From assembly GCA_015654495.1 (NCBI GenBank), contig JAATGW010000118.1:1-5650 (forward strand): DNA of 5,650 bases, given 5' to 3'. The stretch comes from Chitinophagales bacterium (GTDB lineage Bacteria; Bacteroidota; Bacteroidia; Chitinophagales; Chitinophagaceae). A program made the translations under genes and the position numbers. Shown one piece after another: positions 1 to 5,650 of this stretch (positions are counted from its first letter, which is position 1; every line of letters begins with the position of its first letter). Below the pieces are notes generated by a model, which ran no database searches, was not told the DNA's origin, and worked only from the letters and a program-made list of their open reading frames with translations.

Positions 1-361
1 GAAAAGATCCGTGCTTTAAGTAATGGATGATAGTAGATTCCCATACAGATATAGCATCAGACTGGATTGCATGTTCTTTATCTGCAATCATAGCAGTTAA
101 TGCTTTTTCAAGAGAAGACCTTAAAAGATCAAGGTAGTCATAGCGAAAAGAGGACAGAGACAATTTACCAAGGTTGATCGTTAATGATTCGATATATACC
201 CAGCTCTTTACAGGTACAAGACGATCAAAAACCTCAGCCATGATCAAATGGCCATCATTTTTGTGAAAATCCAATATGGTTTCCCATTGATCTTCAACTG
301 CAGCTTCTGAAGGGAAGCTGATTTCGATATTTTCTTTTTTTATATAATGATTTTGCTGCAT
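1..361 (-). CDS. Contractile injection system tape-measure protein (CIS_TMP, Afp14 type), N-terminal part
   Basis: An ATG at 361-359, 8 nt after the wedge-gene stop codon, opens a frame that runs off the window after 120 residues. The start MQQNHYIKKENIEISFPSEA matches the N-terminal pattern of the CIS_TMP family (a His near the start, a basic stretch, then a short strand of alternating hydrophobics). It is followed by VFDRLVP (44-50), the characteristic YIESLTINLGKL (56-67, compare I-x-x-L-x-L-x-L-G in relatives), a helical region ending in LLRSSLEKALTAMI, and IIHYLKHGSF (111-120). The last segment aligns with the Y/F-L-x-x-G-x-x-PW-W motif seen in the family; the PW would fall just beyond the edge. 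The protein is expected to extend for several hundred residues and to set tube and sheath length. It lies directly after the wedge gene, as in afp/pvc-type clusters. There is no clear Shine-Dalgarno sequence, only an A-rich leader. Confidence 0.85.
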   Translation of the reverse strand, partial: MQQNHYIKKENIEISFPSEAAVEDQWETILDFHKNDGHLIMAEVFDRLVPVKSWVYIESLTINLGKLSLSSFRYDYLDLLRSSLEKALTAMIADKEHAIQSDAISVWESTIIHYLKHGSF

Positions 362-369
362 TGTTTATC

Positions 370-3300
370 TCAATTTATAAAAACCGGATATTGCGGTTTA
401 CTTGTATTCATCCATTGAACAATATCTGACTGTATTGGTTCCAGCATTGCCAGATCATTATTTACGATGTGTTTCGATAAACGCCAGCGTTTAAAAAATA
501 ACTGGAAATCAGACATAAGTGCCGCATTGGGATAAATAAAAAACGGGAAGAGATGCGCCGGACATTCTTTCTGTATCTGTTTCTCCAGCAATACACGGAA
601 GTCTGTATCTGACAGTCGAGTAGGAAGAGGTGCGCTTAACAAACCTGGATCTGTGCCATCAGGTACAATAATGGACAGCTGATACAAATAAGGATTGGAA
701 AGAAAATTTGTCGTGGACAGAATGCCGGTAATAGTTGTTGTCTGTGGTAACAAGCCTATATGCTCCACCAGGTAAAATCCTTCCTGAGAACCAAATTTCC
801 TGCTAAAAAAAACCACCAGTTCATCTATGCGTTTATCAATATTTAATCCAGGTGAATTATCAATCGTTATTGTTGCGAGTAAACCTGAAATATCACTGAT
901 CCCAATGTTAATAAAAGGGCCTGCGGTAATGGCTGAATAATTAGCTGGAAAACTTGCTGCTTTTACTACCTGGTCAGCTACGGTTCTTGCAGTCACCAGC
1001 AATGGAAATGTTGCTGCTGATACCAGTTTCTTATCAAATCCATCAATATCAGCTGAAAAATTGAACAGTACGCCATCGAACCCAAAAACAAACAGATCAT
1101 CCAGGCTGAGGTCAACAAGATTTCGAAGCCGGTATTCAGGAAATCCTGTTTGTCTTGTTACTTTTTTTTCAAGCCCGGAAATATTTTGTGAGTTCCAGAT
1201 AATTGAACACAATTCAATAATTCGGATAATATGGACCTGTGCATCCGATAATACTGCAAACGTTACAGGCGATGCAGCATTAGCTGCACCTGCAGGTGGG
1301 TGAGTATGAAAAGTTATCTGGAATGGTGCCGCAGCACTGATTACAAAACAAGCTGGATTCCCGATCGTACTGATAAAAGAAAATAACTCATCAAAACAGG
1401 ACAGTGCATCTGCCAGCAGATTACTTCCCGCTAATAAAACAATATTGTTATCCGGGTCTGTTATCTCCCATCGCCATTGACCAACATTCAACTCATTCAA
1501 TACAATAAATCTTTTATGATCAGGAGCGAGATTCCGCTCTCCTTCCAACGTACCGATCTCTTTAAGTAAACGAAGTTTATCCTGAAGGACCTTCCATTCT
1601 GCAGACTTGCGATCCGGAATGGTTTGTGTGGGATCATTAAAACCTTTAGAAAGCATTAGTGAAGTATAGGCAGAAATATCTTCACCGAATCTCGCTAACA
1701 GGTGATCAAGGAACCTGTTTCTTCTTTGAAAGAAAAGAGCGCGGGATTCAGAAGCAGTACGTAACGCATTCATGTATGCATTAGCCGCGTCATTAATAAA
1801 ATCCTCAAAACTCATTCCAGATCCTAAAAAAGAAAGCAGTAGTGGTGCAATATCGGGTACACTATACAAAGGTTGTGATGGCGTCATTGAAGAAAGTTCG
1901 GGATCAAGCGAAAAAATCTGTGAAAGATTATTTATCTGGTTTTCCTGGTCGGCAAGTATCTGCTCAAAGAATAATAAATAAGCTTTTAATTGCCGGCTTT
2001 TTGCGATCCGGTCTGCTGAGGACGAGAAAGTCAGCGTACCCTTGCCGATACCATATGTGACCGGGAAATCATTTTGAAGCGAATAATAATTGTTATCAGG
2101 AAAGACAGAAGCCGTATGATCAAATTCCACCGTTAGATCATGATGTAGATTGATCCTTTTGATACTTCTGGCACTGGCATCTTTAAAATCAGTTACTACT
2201 TTATTTTTATCGTACTTTATCTCTTTCACACTCCCTTCACGGAACAACCGGATATCCGATTTGATAACACTAAAACGCGGCCGGTACCTTTCGCTATTGG
2301 CGAGTGTCAATGAATCGGAGGAAGGTCCGGAGATAATATAGTTATTTAAATAACCGGAAAAAGAAAAGGATAAGACTTTAAAACTATCAGAAGAAAAATC
2401 GCTTTCGCGCTCTCCTGTAAGAGCACTAATAATATCTGATGCAAACAACTTCGTGTCCCCTGAACGTGGGATCAATGAACTATCCTGCAGAAAACCATTG
2501 TTTAGTAATGGTCCGTTATAAATTTGTTCCAGAGTATAACCAAGATCCAGCAGTTCATCTTTCGAATATGAAGCCGGTAATGGTGAGAGTGACTTGTCTA
2601 AATTTAAAAAAATATTTGTTACCAGTTGTTCAGGATTAACTGATTCCGTCACCAGGATATCCATCTGCACAGCAATTTCCTGCATACGCGCAGCATCGAC
2701 AGAACTGTAAACTGTTCCAAGCATCCGATTTTCTGCCAGTTTTACATGTACACCACGAATGGAATCAGTGATCGTAATGATTTTTTTATTCAATCGTTGA
2801 ATAAGGCCAGCCGAACCAGTATCCGTTAAAAGATTTAATATGGAGGTTTGTAATGAGGCCAGAGGCTCCGTCCTGGTATAGAACGGAGTCATTTTAATAA
2901 CCACACCGAAACTGAAGCTGAGTGTTGTATTATAATTGACCTTGACCGAAGCGGTAAAAACGTTATCGGTAGCATTATATACGACACCCCCGGGCACAAT
3001 TATAGATCCCGGCAATATCACAATAGCTGATTGCCATTCAACAGGAAATGATTCCCAATAAGGAAAAGCAAACTCAACAAAATAATATTCAAAACCACCC
3101 AATACAGGGAAGGAAACGGGTGCAGATGAACGAAGTATATTACCATTCAATTCGGCATCCGAAAAATCACTCGCAGTCATCTCTGAACTGGATAACTCAA
3201 GATATACGTCCAGTAATCCTTTTACTGGCAACAGGTCCCCTGAAGACATATTAATCCCCTTGGTGGCCGGATTAATATACAAGGGAGGTTGCGGCATTTC

Positions 3301-3633
3301 CTGTTCGGCGACCCAGCTGTTACTGATACCAGGTATATCGATAAGCATTTTGCGTAAGTCGAAAATGGTAACAGGTCTGTTATATAGTGAAAGTGGCGCT
3401 GTTACAAAAGACGAACCCGAATATTGCAAAAGGTCTTGTATCGGCTGATCGGCTTTATAAGTTGTTTCAGTTAATGCATAGAGGAAAGCTTCAAGAATGG
3501 TGACGCCAGGATCATGTGTGTTATAATCTGTCCACACATTACCAGTCAACAACTCAAATAAACGAATGCCGGCCTCACGCATGTGCCCATAATCCGTTGA
3601 TTCATTTATTTTGTTCCGTAAGGTTGTTGCCAT
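370..3633 (-). CDS. Large eCIS baseplate wedge protein (Afp12 type)
   Basis: This complete 1087-aa protein starts at ATG 3633-3631 and ends with TGA at 372-370. The N-terminus carries WTDYNTHDPGVTILE (residues 34-48) followed by YALTETTYKAD (52-62), the hallmark N-terminal motif of baseplate J/gp6-like and related wedge proteins. A PVTIFDLRKMLIDIPGISNSWV segment (87-108) begins the next module, and KGLLDVYLEL (138-147) follows. Residues about 150-510 diverge and I recognise little there. Then come FPVTYGIGKG (523-532), RQLKAYLLFFEQIL (547-560), RRNRFLDHLLARFGED (637-652), ISGLEKKV (818-825), EGFYLVEHIGLLPQ (951-964), YQLSIIVPDG (984-993) and a C-terminal FRVLLEKQIQKECPAHLFP (1012-1030). I recall this set, in this order, from large uncharacterised proteins next to the tape-measure gene in Bacteroidota eCIS clusters. 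It probably pairs with the Afp11-type protein in the baseplate wedge. No signal peptide is evident. The tape-measure gene follows after 8 nt. Confidence 0.85.
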   Translation of the reverse strand: MATTLRNKINESTDYGHMREAGIRLFELLTGNVWTDYNTHDPGVTILEAFLYALTETTYKADQPIQDLLQYSGSSFVTAPLSLYNRPVTIFDLRKMLIDIPGISNSWVAEQEMPQPPLYINPATKGINMSSGDLLPVKGLLDVYLELSSSEMTASDFSDAELNGNILRSSAPVSFPVLGGFEYYFVEFAFPYWESFPVEWQSAIVILPGSIIVPGGVVYNATDNVFTASVKVNYNTTLSFSFGVVIKMTPFYTRTEPLASLQTSILNLLTDTGSAGLIQRLNKKIITITDSIRGVHVKLAENRMLGTVYSSVDAARMQEIAVQMDILVTESVNPEQLVTNIFLNLDKSLSPLPASYSKDELLDLGYTLEQIYNGPLLNNGFLQDSSLIPRSGDTKLFASDIISALTGERESDFSSDSFKVLSFSFSGYLNNYIISGPSSDSLTLANSERYRPRFSVIKSDIRLFREGSVKEIKYDKNKVVTDFKDASARSIKRINLHHDLTVEFDHTASVFPDNNYYSLQNDFPVTYGIGKGTLTFSSSADRIAKSRQLKAYLLFFEQILADQENQINNLSQIFSLDPELSSMTPSQPLYSVPDIAPLLLSFLGSGMSFEDFINDAANAYMNALRTASESRALFFQRRNRFLDHLLARFGEDISAYTSLMLSKGFNDPTQTIPDRKSAEWKVLQDKLRLLKEIGTLEGERNLAPDHKRFIVLNELNVGQWRWEITDPDNNIVLLAGSNLLADALSCFDELFSFISTIGNPACFVISAAAPFQITFHTHPPAGAANAASPVTFAVLSDAQVHIIRIIELCSIIWNSQNISGLEKKVTRQTGFPEYRLRNLVDLSLDDLFVFGFDGVLFNFSADIDGFDKKLVSAATFPLLVTARTVADQVVKAASFPANYSAITAGPFINIGISDISGLLATITIDNSPGLNIDKRIDELVVFFSRKFGSQEGFYLVEHIGLLPQTTTITGILSTTNFLSNPYLYQLSIIVPDGTDPGLLSAPLPTRLSDTDFRVLLEKQIQKECPAHLFPFFIYPNAALMSDFQLFFKRWRLSKHIVNNDLAMLEPIQSDIVQWMNTSKPQYPVFIN

Positions 3634-3703
3634 GTGAATCAGCTTTTGAAATTTGCCTAATTACGCCTGAGGTTTTACATGAGCCATCTATGGCAGAAAT
3701 TTT
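3634..3703. other. 70-nt non-coding gap before the large wedge gene
   Basis: This is the largest gap in an otherwise tightly packed minus-strand gene run. I see no convincing Bacteroidota-type promoter (TTTG near -33 with TAnnTTTG near -7) or intrinsic terminator reading in the gene direction. No good Shine-Dalgarno sequence precedes the ATG at 3633. In frame with the downstream gene, the codons back to a TAA at 3663-3661 contain no ATG, so that ATG is the best start. A short inverted repeat (gcca/tggc, 3683-3694) next to a T-run reads on the plus strand only. Confidence 0.5.
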
Positions 3704-3847
3704 TTAAGTGTTGTTACTTAATTGCTCCGTAACCTGTAGTTGTATCTTATTGATCAATTCAAATACCTGCACATAAGATTGCTGGCCCAACGCACTGAGT
3801 ATTTTGTTGATTTCTTCAATCGTCAAAGTCAATTTTATTTTTTCCAT
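3704..3847 (-). CDS. Small conserved-looking protein (47 aa) between fibre and wedge genes
   Basis: An ATG at 3847-3845 opens a 47-codon frame ending with TAA at 3706-3704. Only one base separates it from the fibre stop codon, so translation is probably coupled to the fibre gene. The product starts MEKIKLTLTIEEINKILSAL and continues through GQQSYVQVFELINKIQLQ to a polar end TEQLSNNT. It reads as one short beta strand followed by two amphipathic helices joined at a Gly-Gln-Gln turn, without membrane segment, signal peptide or cysteine. From memory, short proteins with a similar LT-EEIN-IL-ALG...V-ELI-KIQ pattern occur near tail-fibre genes in Bacteroidota, but I know of no assigned function. 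It may be a fibre assembly or attachment factor, or a small structural subunit; that is inference. The balanced codon content, tight spacing and regular heptad-like hydrophobic pattern support a real gene. Confidence 0.75.
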   Translation of the reverse strand: MEKIKLTLTIEEINKILSALGQQSYVQVFELINKIQLQVTEQLSNNT

Positions 3848-3848
3848 C

Positions 3849-4766
3849 TTAATTATGCTGTTTTGTTATTGTTGCTTCGAGGCGTTGCAACCGGGTATTC
3901 AATTCTTTGATCGCATTAATCACCACGAATAGTAGTGCGCTTCCGTTAAAGCAGAGCAAATCGCTTTCCTCTTTATCATCGGCACTAATCTTTGCTTTTA
4001 CTTCTTTAATCATATAAGGGAACACAGGTTGTAATTCATGAGCGAGTATGCCTACCTGTTCAGCTTGCTCACCCGCGGAATCTTCGACATTTTTATATTT
4101 GAACCAAACTGGATTTATCTGCATGACTTTGTCAAGGCCTTCAGAAAAAACGCTTATATCTTTTTTCACACGTACATCGCTCATGGTAGTCCAGGCAATT
4201 CCGTCTGATTTTCTTGCTTCACCGTAAACGATAAGAGCAGCAGGCCCGGGAACCGCCGGGCCTGAAGGCACACCAATGAGAAGACTTGTATTAATTGTCG
4301 CTCTATTAGAGGTGATAGAAAGTACATTTGTAGGAACACCACCAACACGATTTTGAAAAAGAATACTGGTGGCACTACTGACGATGGTAGCGCCGGCTGG
4401 CGTTTGTCCGAAACCAAAATCATTGTCTGAATACTTTGACAGATGTGAAAATGCAGCTACACCTCCAGTGAGTGTACTACCAATCCGCACGTTACCAATA
4501 TCCAGTGGATTGGTGATAGCGGCTCCGCCGAAAGTGAGTGGTTGAAAACCGGCACCATTATGAAATTCAAACCTGATACCAGTCCATTGAATGGCGCCTG
4601 CTGTTGCAGGTACACCCACGTTCCCTATCACGATTCCCCCATTAAATGTGGTTGTCGGGTTTGGCTCAGTGAGGTTAACAGAAGAATCGATCAGGTCTTC
4701 AAATTGCCCCTGCGTCGGTCGCTGACCTGTACCAAAAAAGCCCTTTAAAATTGCTCGGTTCGACAT
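3849..4766 (-). CDS. Tail fibre/spike-like protein with C-terminal Peptidase S74 chaperone domain
   Basis: This 305-aa protein starts at ATG 4766-4764 and ends with TAA at 3851-3849. The N-terminus (residues 1-34) carries FFGTGQRPTQGQFEDLIDS, resembling the short head domain I recall from Bacteroidota tail-fibre proteins, probably for baseplate attachment. Residues about 40-185 are rich in Gly, Ala, Thr and Val with few charges, as expected for a trimeric beta shaft, and include GAIQWTGIRFEFHNGAGFQPL-like sequence (58-78). From about residue 184 comes the S74 signature: a Gly-Ile-Ala-Trp lead-in, then SDVRVKKDI (196-204), FKYKNV, EQVGILAHELQPVFP (236-250) and a helical, coiled-coil-like end (about 283-303). 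In this family the domain trimerises the fibre and cuts itself off at the conserved Ser using a Ser/Lys pair; S196 and K201 are the candidates here. The gene lies between two baseplate wedge genes, which points to an eCIS receptor-binding fibre rather than a phage remnant. No signal peptide is seen. No clear ribosome-binding site is present; the leader is A/T-rich. Confidence 0.9.
   Translation of the reverse strand: MSNRAILKGFFGTGQRPTQGQFEDLIDSSVNLTEPNPTTTFNGGIVIGNVGVPATAGAIQWTGIRFEFHNGAGFQPLTFGGAAITNPLDIGNVRIGSTLTGGVAAFSHLSKYSDNDFGFGQTPAGATIVSSATSILFQNRVGGVPTNVLSITSNRATINTSLLIGVPSGPAVPGPAALIVYGEARKSDGIAWTTMSDVRVKKDISVFSEGLDKVMQINPVWFKYKNVEDSAGEQAEQVGILAHELQPVFPYMIKEVKAKISADDKEESDLLCFNGSALLFVVINAIKELNTRLQRLEATITKQHN
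4241..4264. repeat. Perfect GC-rich 9-bp inverted repeat inside the fibre gene
   Basis: The arms caggcccgg (4241-4249) and ccgggcctg (4256-4264) are exact reverse complements around a 6-nt loop. Both arms have 8 of 9 bases G or C in a surrounding sequence that is much more A/T-rich. The repeat encodes residues about 168-176 of the fibre protein (GPAVPGPA), just before the S74 chaperone domain. No U-run follows on the minus strand, so it is not an intrinsic terminator. It could slow translation at a domain boundary, mark a recombination junction, or be a by-product of a Gly/Pro/Ala-rich linker. Confidence 0.6.
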
Positions 4767-4785
4767 ATAATTATGTTTTATCTGA

Positions 4786-5650
4786 TTATGGTATAATAAA
4801 ATCTATTTCAATAGCCATGGATCCTATACCTATTCCGTTGATACTACTGCGACTTGTGGCGCCTGCTTCGATTATGCGTATCCGGTGATTAACCGCAGTG
4901 ACCAATATTCCTGAAGGCGAAGAAGCAACAGCCACATCCACAGGCCGACCAACAATAAAATTGTCCTCAACAACCATGTCGTCAATCGCCGGCCTCAATG
5001 TTTCTCCAACAATAAAATCATCGAGGTTTTCAAGATCGCCCGATGCAGCGACAAACATTCCGCCGATACCATATACAGCAGATTCACCACCTGTAGCATA
5101 CATTTCAAATGTGGAGATATAATCCACATACTTTCGGGTTTCAATGAACCGGATAATATCGGTTTTATAAAAAACTGCCCCGAAGTATATCTGGTCTTTC
5201 TTATCAAATGCCCAGGGAGATAAAAAAGCCTGGAGTTCCCTGTTCAATTGTTGTTTATAGTAGCCTGTATCCAGGCCGGACAAAAAAGAAACATAGAAAT
5301 CAAAGTGGACAGATTCATATGTAGGATTAACTGCGTGGACCTTAATGCCGGGTTGCGATTTCGTAACCATGAATGCCTCTATCCGATCAAGCAGTAACTG
5401 GCTGCATTTAGGTTGAATAATATTATTACCCCGCTGATCAGGGATAACTACGACAGTAACGTGGCCAGGTGTGTTTTTTTGATCCTTATTGGTGCAAGGC
5501 AATAATTTTGTTTTATATATTTCAGGAAAATTATCAAGTATCAGTCTTTCATAATCCCAATAATTTACTGTTCTGTCGCGATGACGAAGCCTTTCATATG
5601 TTCTTAGCCGCAGTGAAGCAACAGTTTCACTATCCTGTCCTCCTGATGTC
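4786..5650 (-). CDS. Baseplate J/gp6-like wedge protein of an eCIS (Afp11 type), C-terminal part
   Basis: The reading frame is open at the window edge (first complete codon 5649-5647) and ends with TAA at 4788-4786, giving the last 287 residues. It contains a block typical of contractile-tail baseplate J/gp6-like proteins: RLRHRDRTVNYWDYERLIL (fragment residues about 20-38), then FPEIYKTK, then HVTVVVIPD. Further on come NPTYESVHFDF, the FLSPWAF block (about 142-148) and an IRFIETRKYVDYI segment, all in the order I know from Afp11-like proteins. The tail SPSGILVTAVNHRIRI and a Gly-rich GIGIGSMAIEIDFIIP end are also family-like. Such proteins form the baseplate wedge that links the central hub to the sheath and triggers contraction. 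A TTG at 5502 could pass for a start codon, but the conserved block lies upstream of it in the same frame, so it is an internal Leu. A 19-residue repeat with FIVG cores lies at about 212-234. The fibre gene follows after 19 nt. Family assignment is confident; the choice of Afp11 over Afp12 rests mainly on gene order. Confidence 0.88.
   Translation of the reverse strand, partial: TSGGQDSETVASLRLRTYERLRHRDRTVNYWDYERLILDNFPEIYKTKLLPCTNKDQKNTPGHVTVVVIPDQRGNNIIQPKCSQLLLDRIEAFMVTKSQPGIKVHAVNPTYESVHFDFYVSFLSGLDTGYYKQQLNRELQAFLSPWAFDKKDQIYFGAVFYKTDIIRFIETRKYVDYISTFEMYATGGESAVYGIGGMFVAASGDLENLDDFIVGETLRPAIDDMVVEDNFIVGRPVDVAVASSPSGILVTAVNHRIRIIEAGATSRSSINGIGIGSMAIEIDFIIP
4949..5018. repeat. Short direct repeat, 57-bp period, in the Afp11-type gene
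   Basis: The 13-bp string ccaacaataaaat occurs at 4949-4961 and again at 5006-5018, exactly 57 bp (19 codons) apart. At the protein level it gives DDFIVGE and EDNFIVGR, both with the core FIVG. Outside the cores the two units differ (ETLRPAIDD versus RPVDVAVAS), so this is an old or partial duplication or a repeated strand motif rather than a recent tandem copy. Confidence 0.5.

Noticed and set aside
1274..1298. Short hairpin (gcagc/gctgc) and a 12-bp palindrome cacctgcaggtg
   Set aside because: They fall in codons for a Pro/Ala/Gly-rich stretch (HPPAGAANAA) inside the wedge gene; arms are short and chance plus composition explains them.
1061..3448. Several plus-strand open frames of 60-80 codons inside the large wedge gene
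   Set aside because: They lie wholly antisense to a 1087-codon frame with clear family motifs and their products have no recognisable motif or credible start context.
3683..3706. Terminator-like inverted repeat followed by a T-run on the plus strand
   Set aside because: The stem is only 4 bp and it reads against the direction of all genes here, with no plus-strand gene ending nearby.
4181..4423. 80-codon minus-strand frame overlapping the fibre gene
   Set aside because: It overlaps a well-supported fibre frame in another phase and its product is low-complexity hydrophobic sequence without a recognisable domain.
5500..5502. TTG as start codon of a 238-aa protein
   Set aside because: The frame stays open upstream to the window edge and carries the conserved RLRHRDRTVNYWDYERLIL block, so TTG is an internal Leu codon.
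1..5650. Prophage tail or type VI secretion cluster as the identity of the locus
   Set aside because: The CIS_TMP-type tape measure next to an Afp12-like wedge protein points to eCIS; no head, packaging, lysis, TssJLM or replication genes are visible. A membrane-anchored T6SS-iv-like system cannot be fully excluded without the flanks.
1..5650. tRNA, rRNA, CRISPR array, insertion sequence or attachment site
   Set aside because: The window is almost fully coding and I saw no cloverleaf, regularly spaced repeats, transposase motif or terminal inverted repeats.

Overview
The window is a run of five genes, all on the minus strand, encoding part of a phage-tail-like extracellular contractile injection system (eCIS; Afp/PVC/MAC type). 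I read the host as Bacteroidota, plausibly Chitinophagaceae-like. The grounds are moderate-to-low GC, A/T-rich start regions with no clear Shine-Dalgarno sequence, and protein variants that match my memory of Bacteroidota eCIS loci. No database search was possible, so the host call is an inference.

In transcription order (high to low coordinates) the layout is: (1) 5650-4786, the C-terminal 287 residues of a baseplate J/gp6-like wedge protein (Afp11 type), open at the window edge; (2) 4766-3849, a 305-aa trimeric tail-fibre/spike-like protein ending in a Peptidase S74 (endosialidase-type) intramolecular chaperone domain; (3) 3847-3704, a 47-aa gene starting 2 nt after the last base of the fibre stop codon; (4) 3633-370, a complete 1087-aa second large baseplate wedge protein (Afp12 type); (5) 361-1, the N-terminal 120 residues of a contractile injection system tape-measure protein (CIS_TMP, Afp14 type), open at the window edge. 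Gaps are 19, 1, 70 and 8 nt, so the genes probably form one operon. The 70-nt gap at 3634-3703 is the only sizeable non-coding stretch.

Functionally, the two large wedge proteins would form the baseplate around the spike and hub. The fibre protein would attach to the baseplate periphery and recognise a target surface, with its S74 domain driving trimerisation and then probably cutting itself off. The tape-measure protein would set tube and sheath length. Sheath, tube, spike, AAA+ ATPase, terminator cap and toxin payload genes are not in the window and should lie on either side.

The main points of interest are the position of an S74-type fibre plus a tiny co-translated gene between the two wedge genes (in the Serratia afp cluster, as I recall it, the fibre gene follows afp12), a perfect GC-rich 9-bp hairpin at the boundary between fibre shaft and chaperone domain, and a 19-residue internal repeat near the C-terminus of the first wedge protein.
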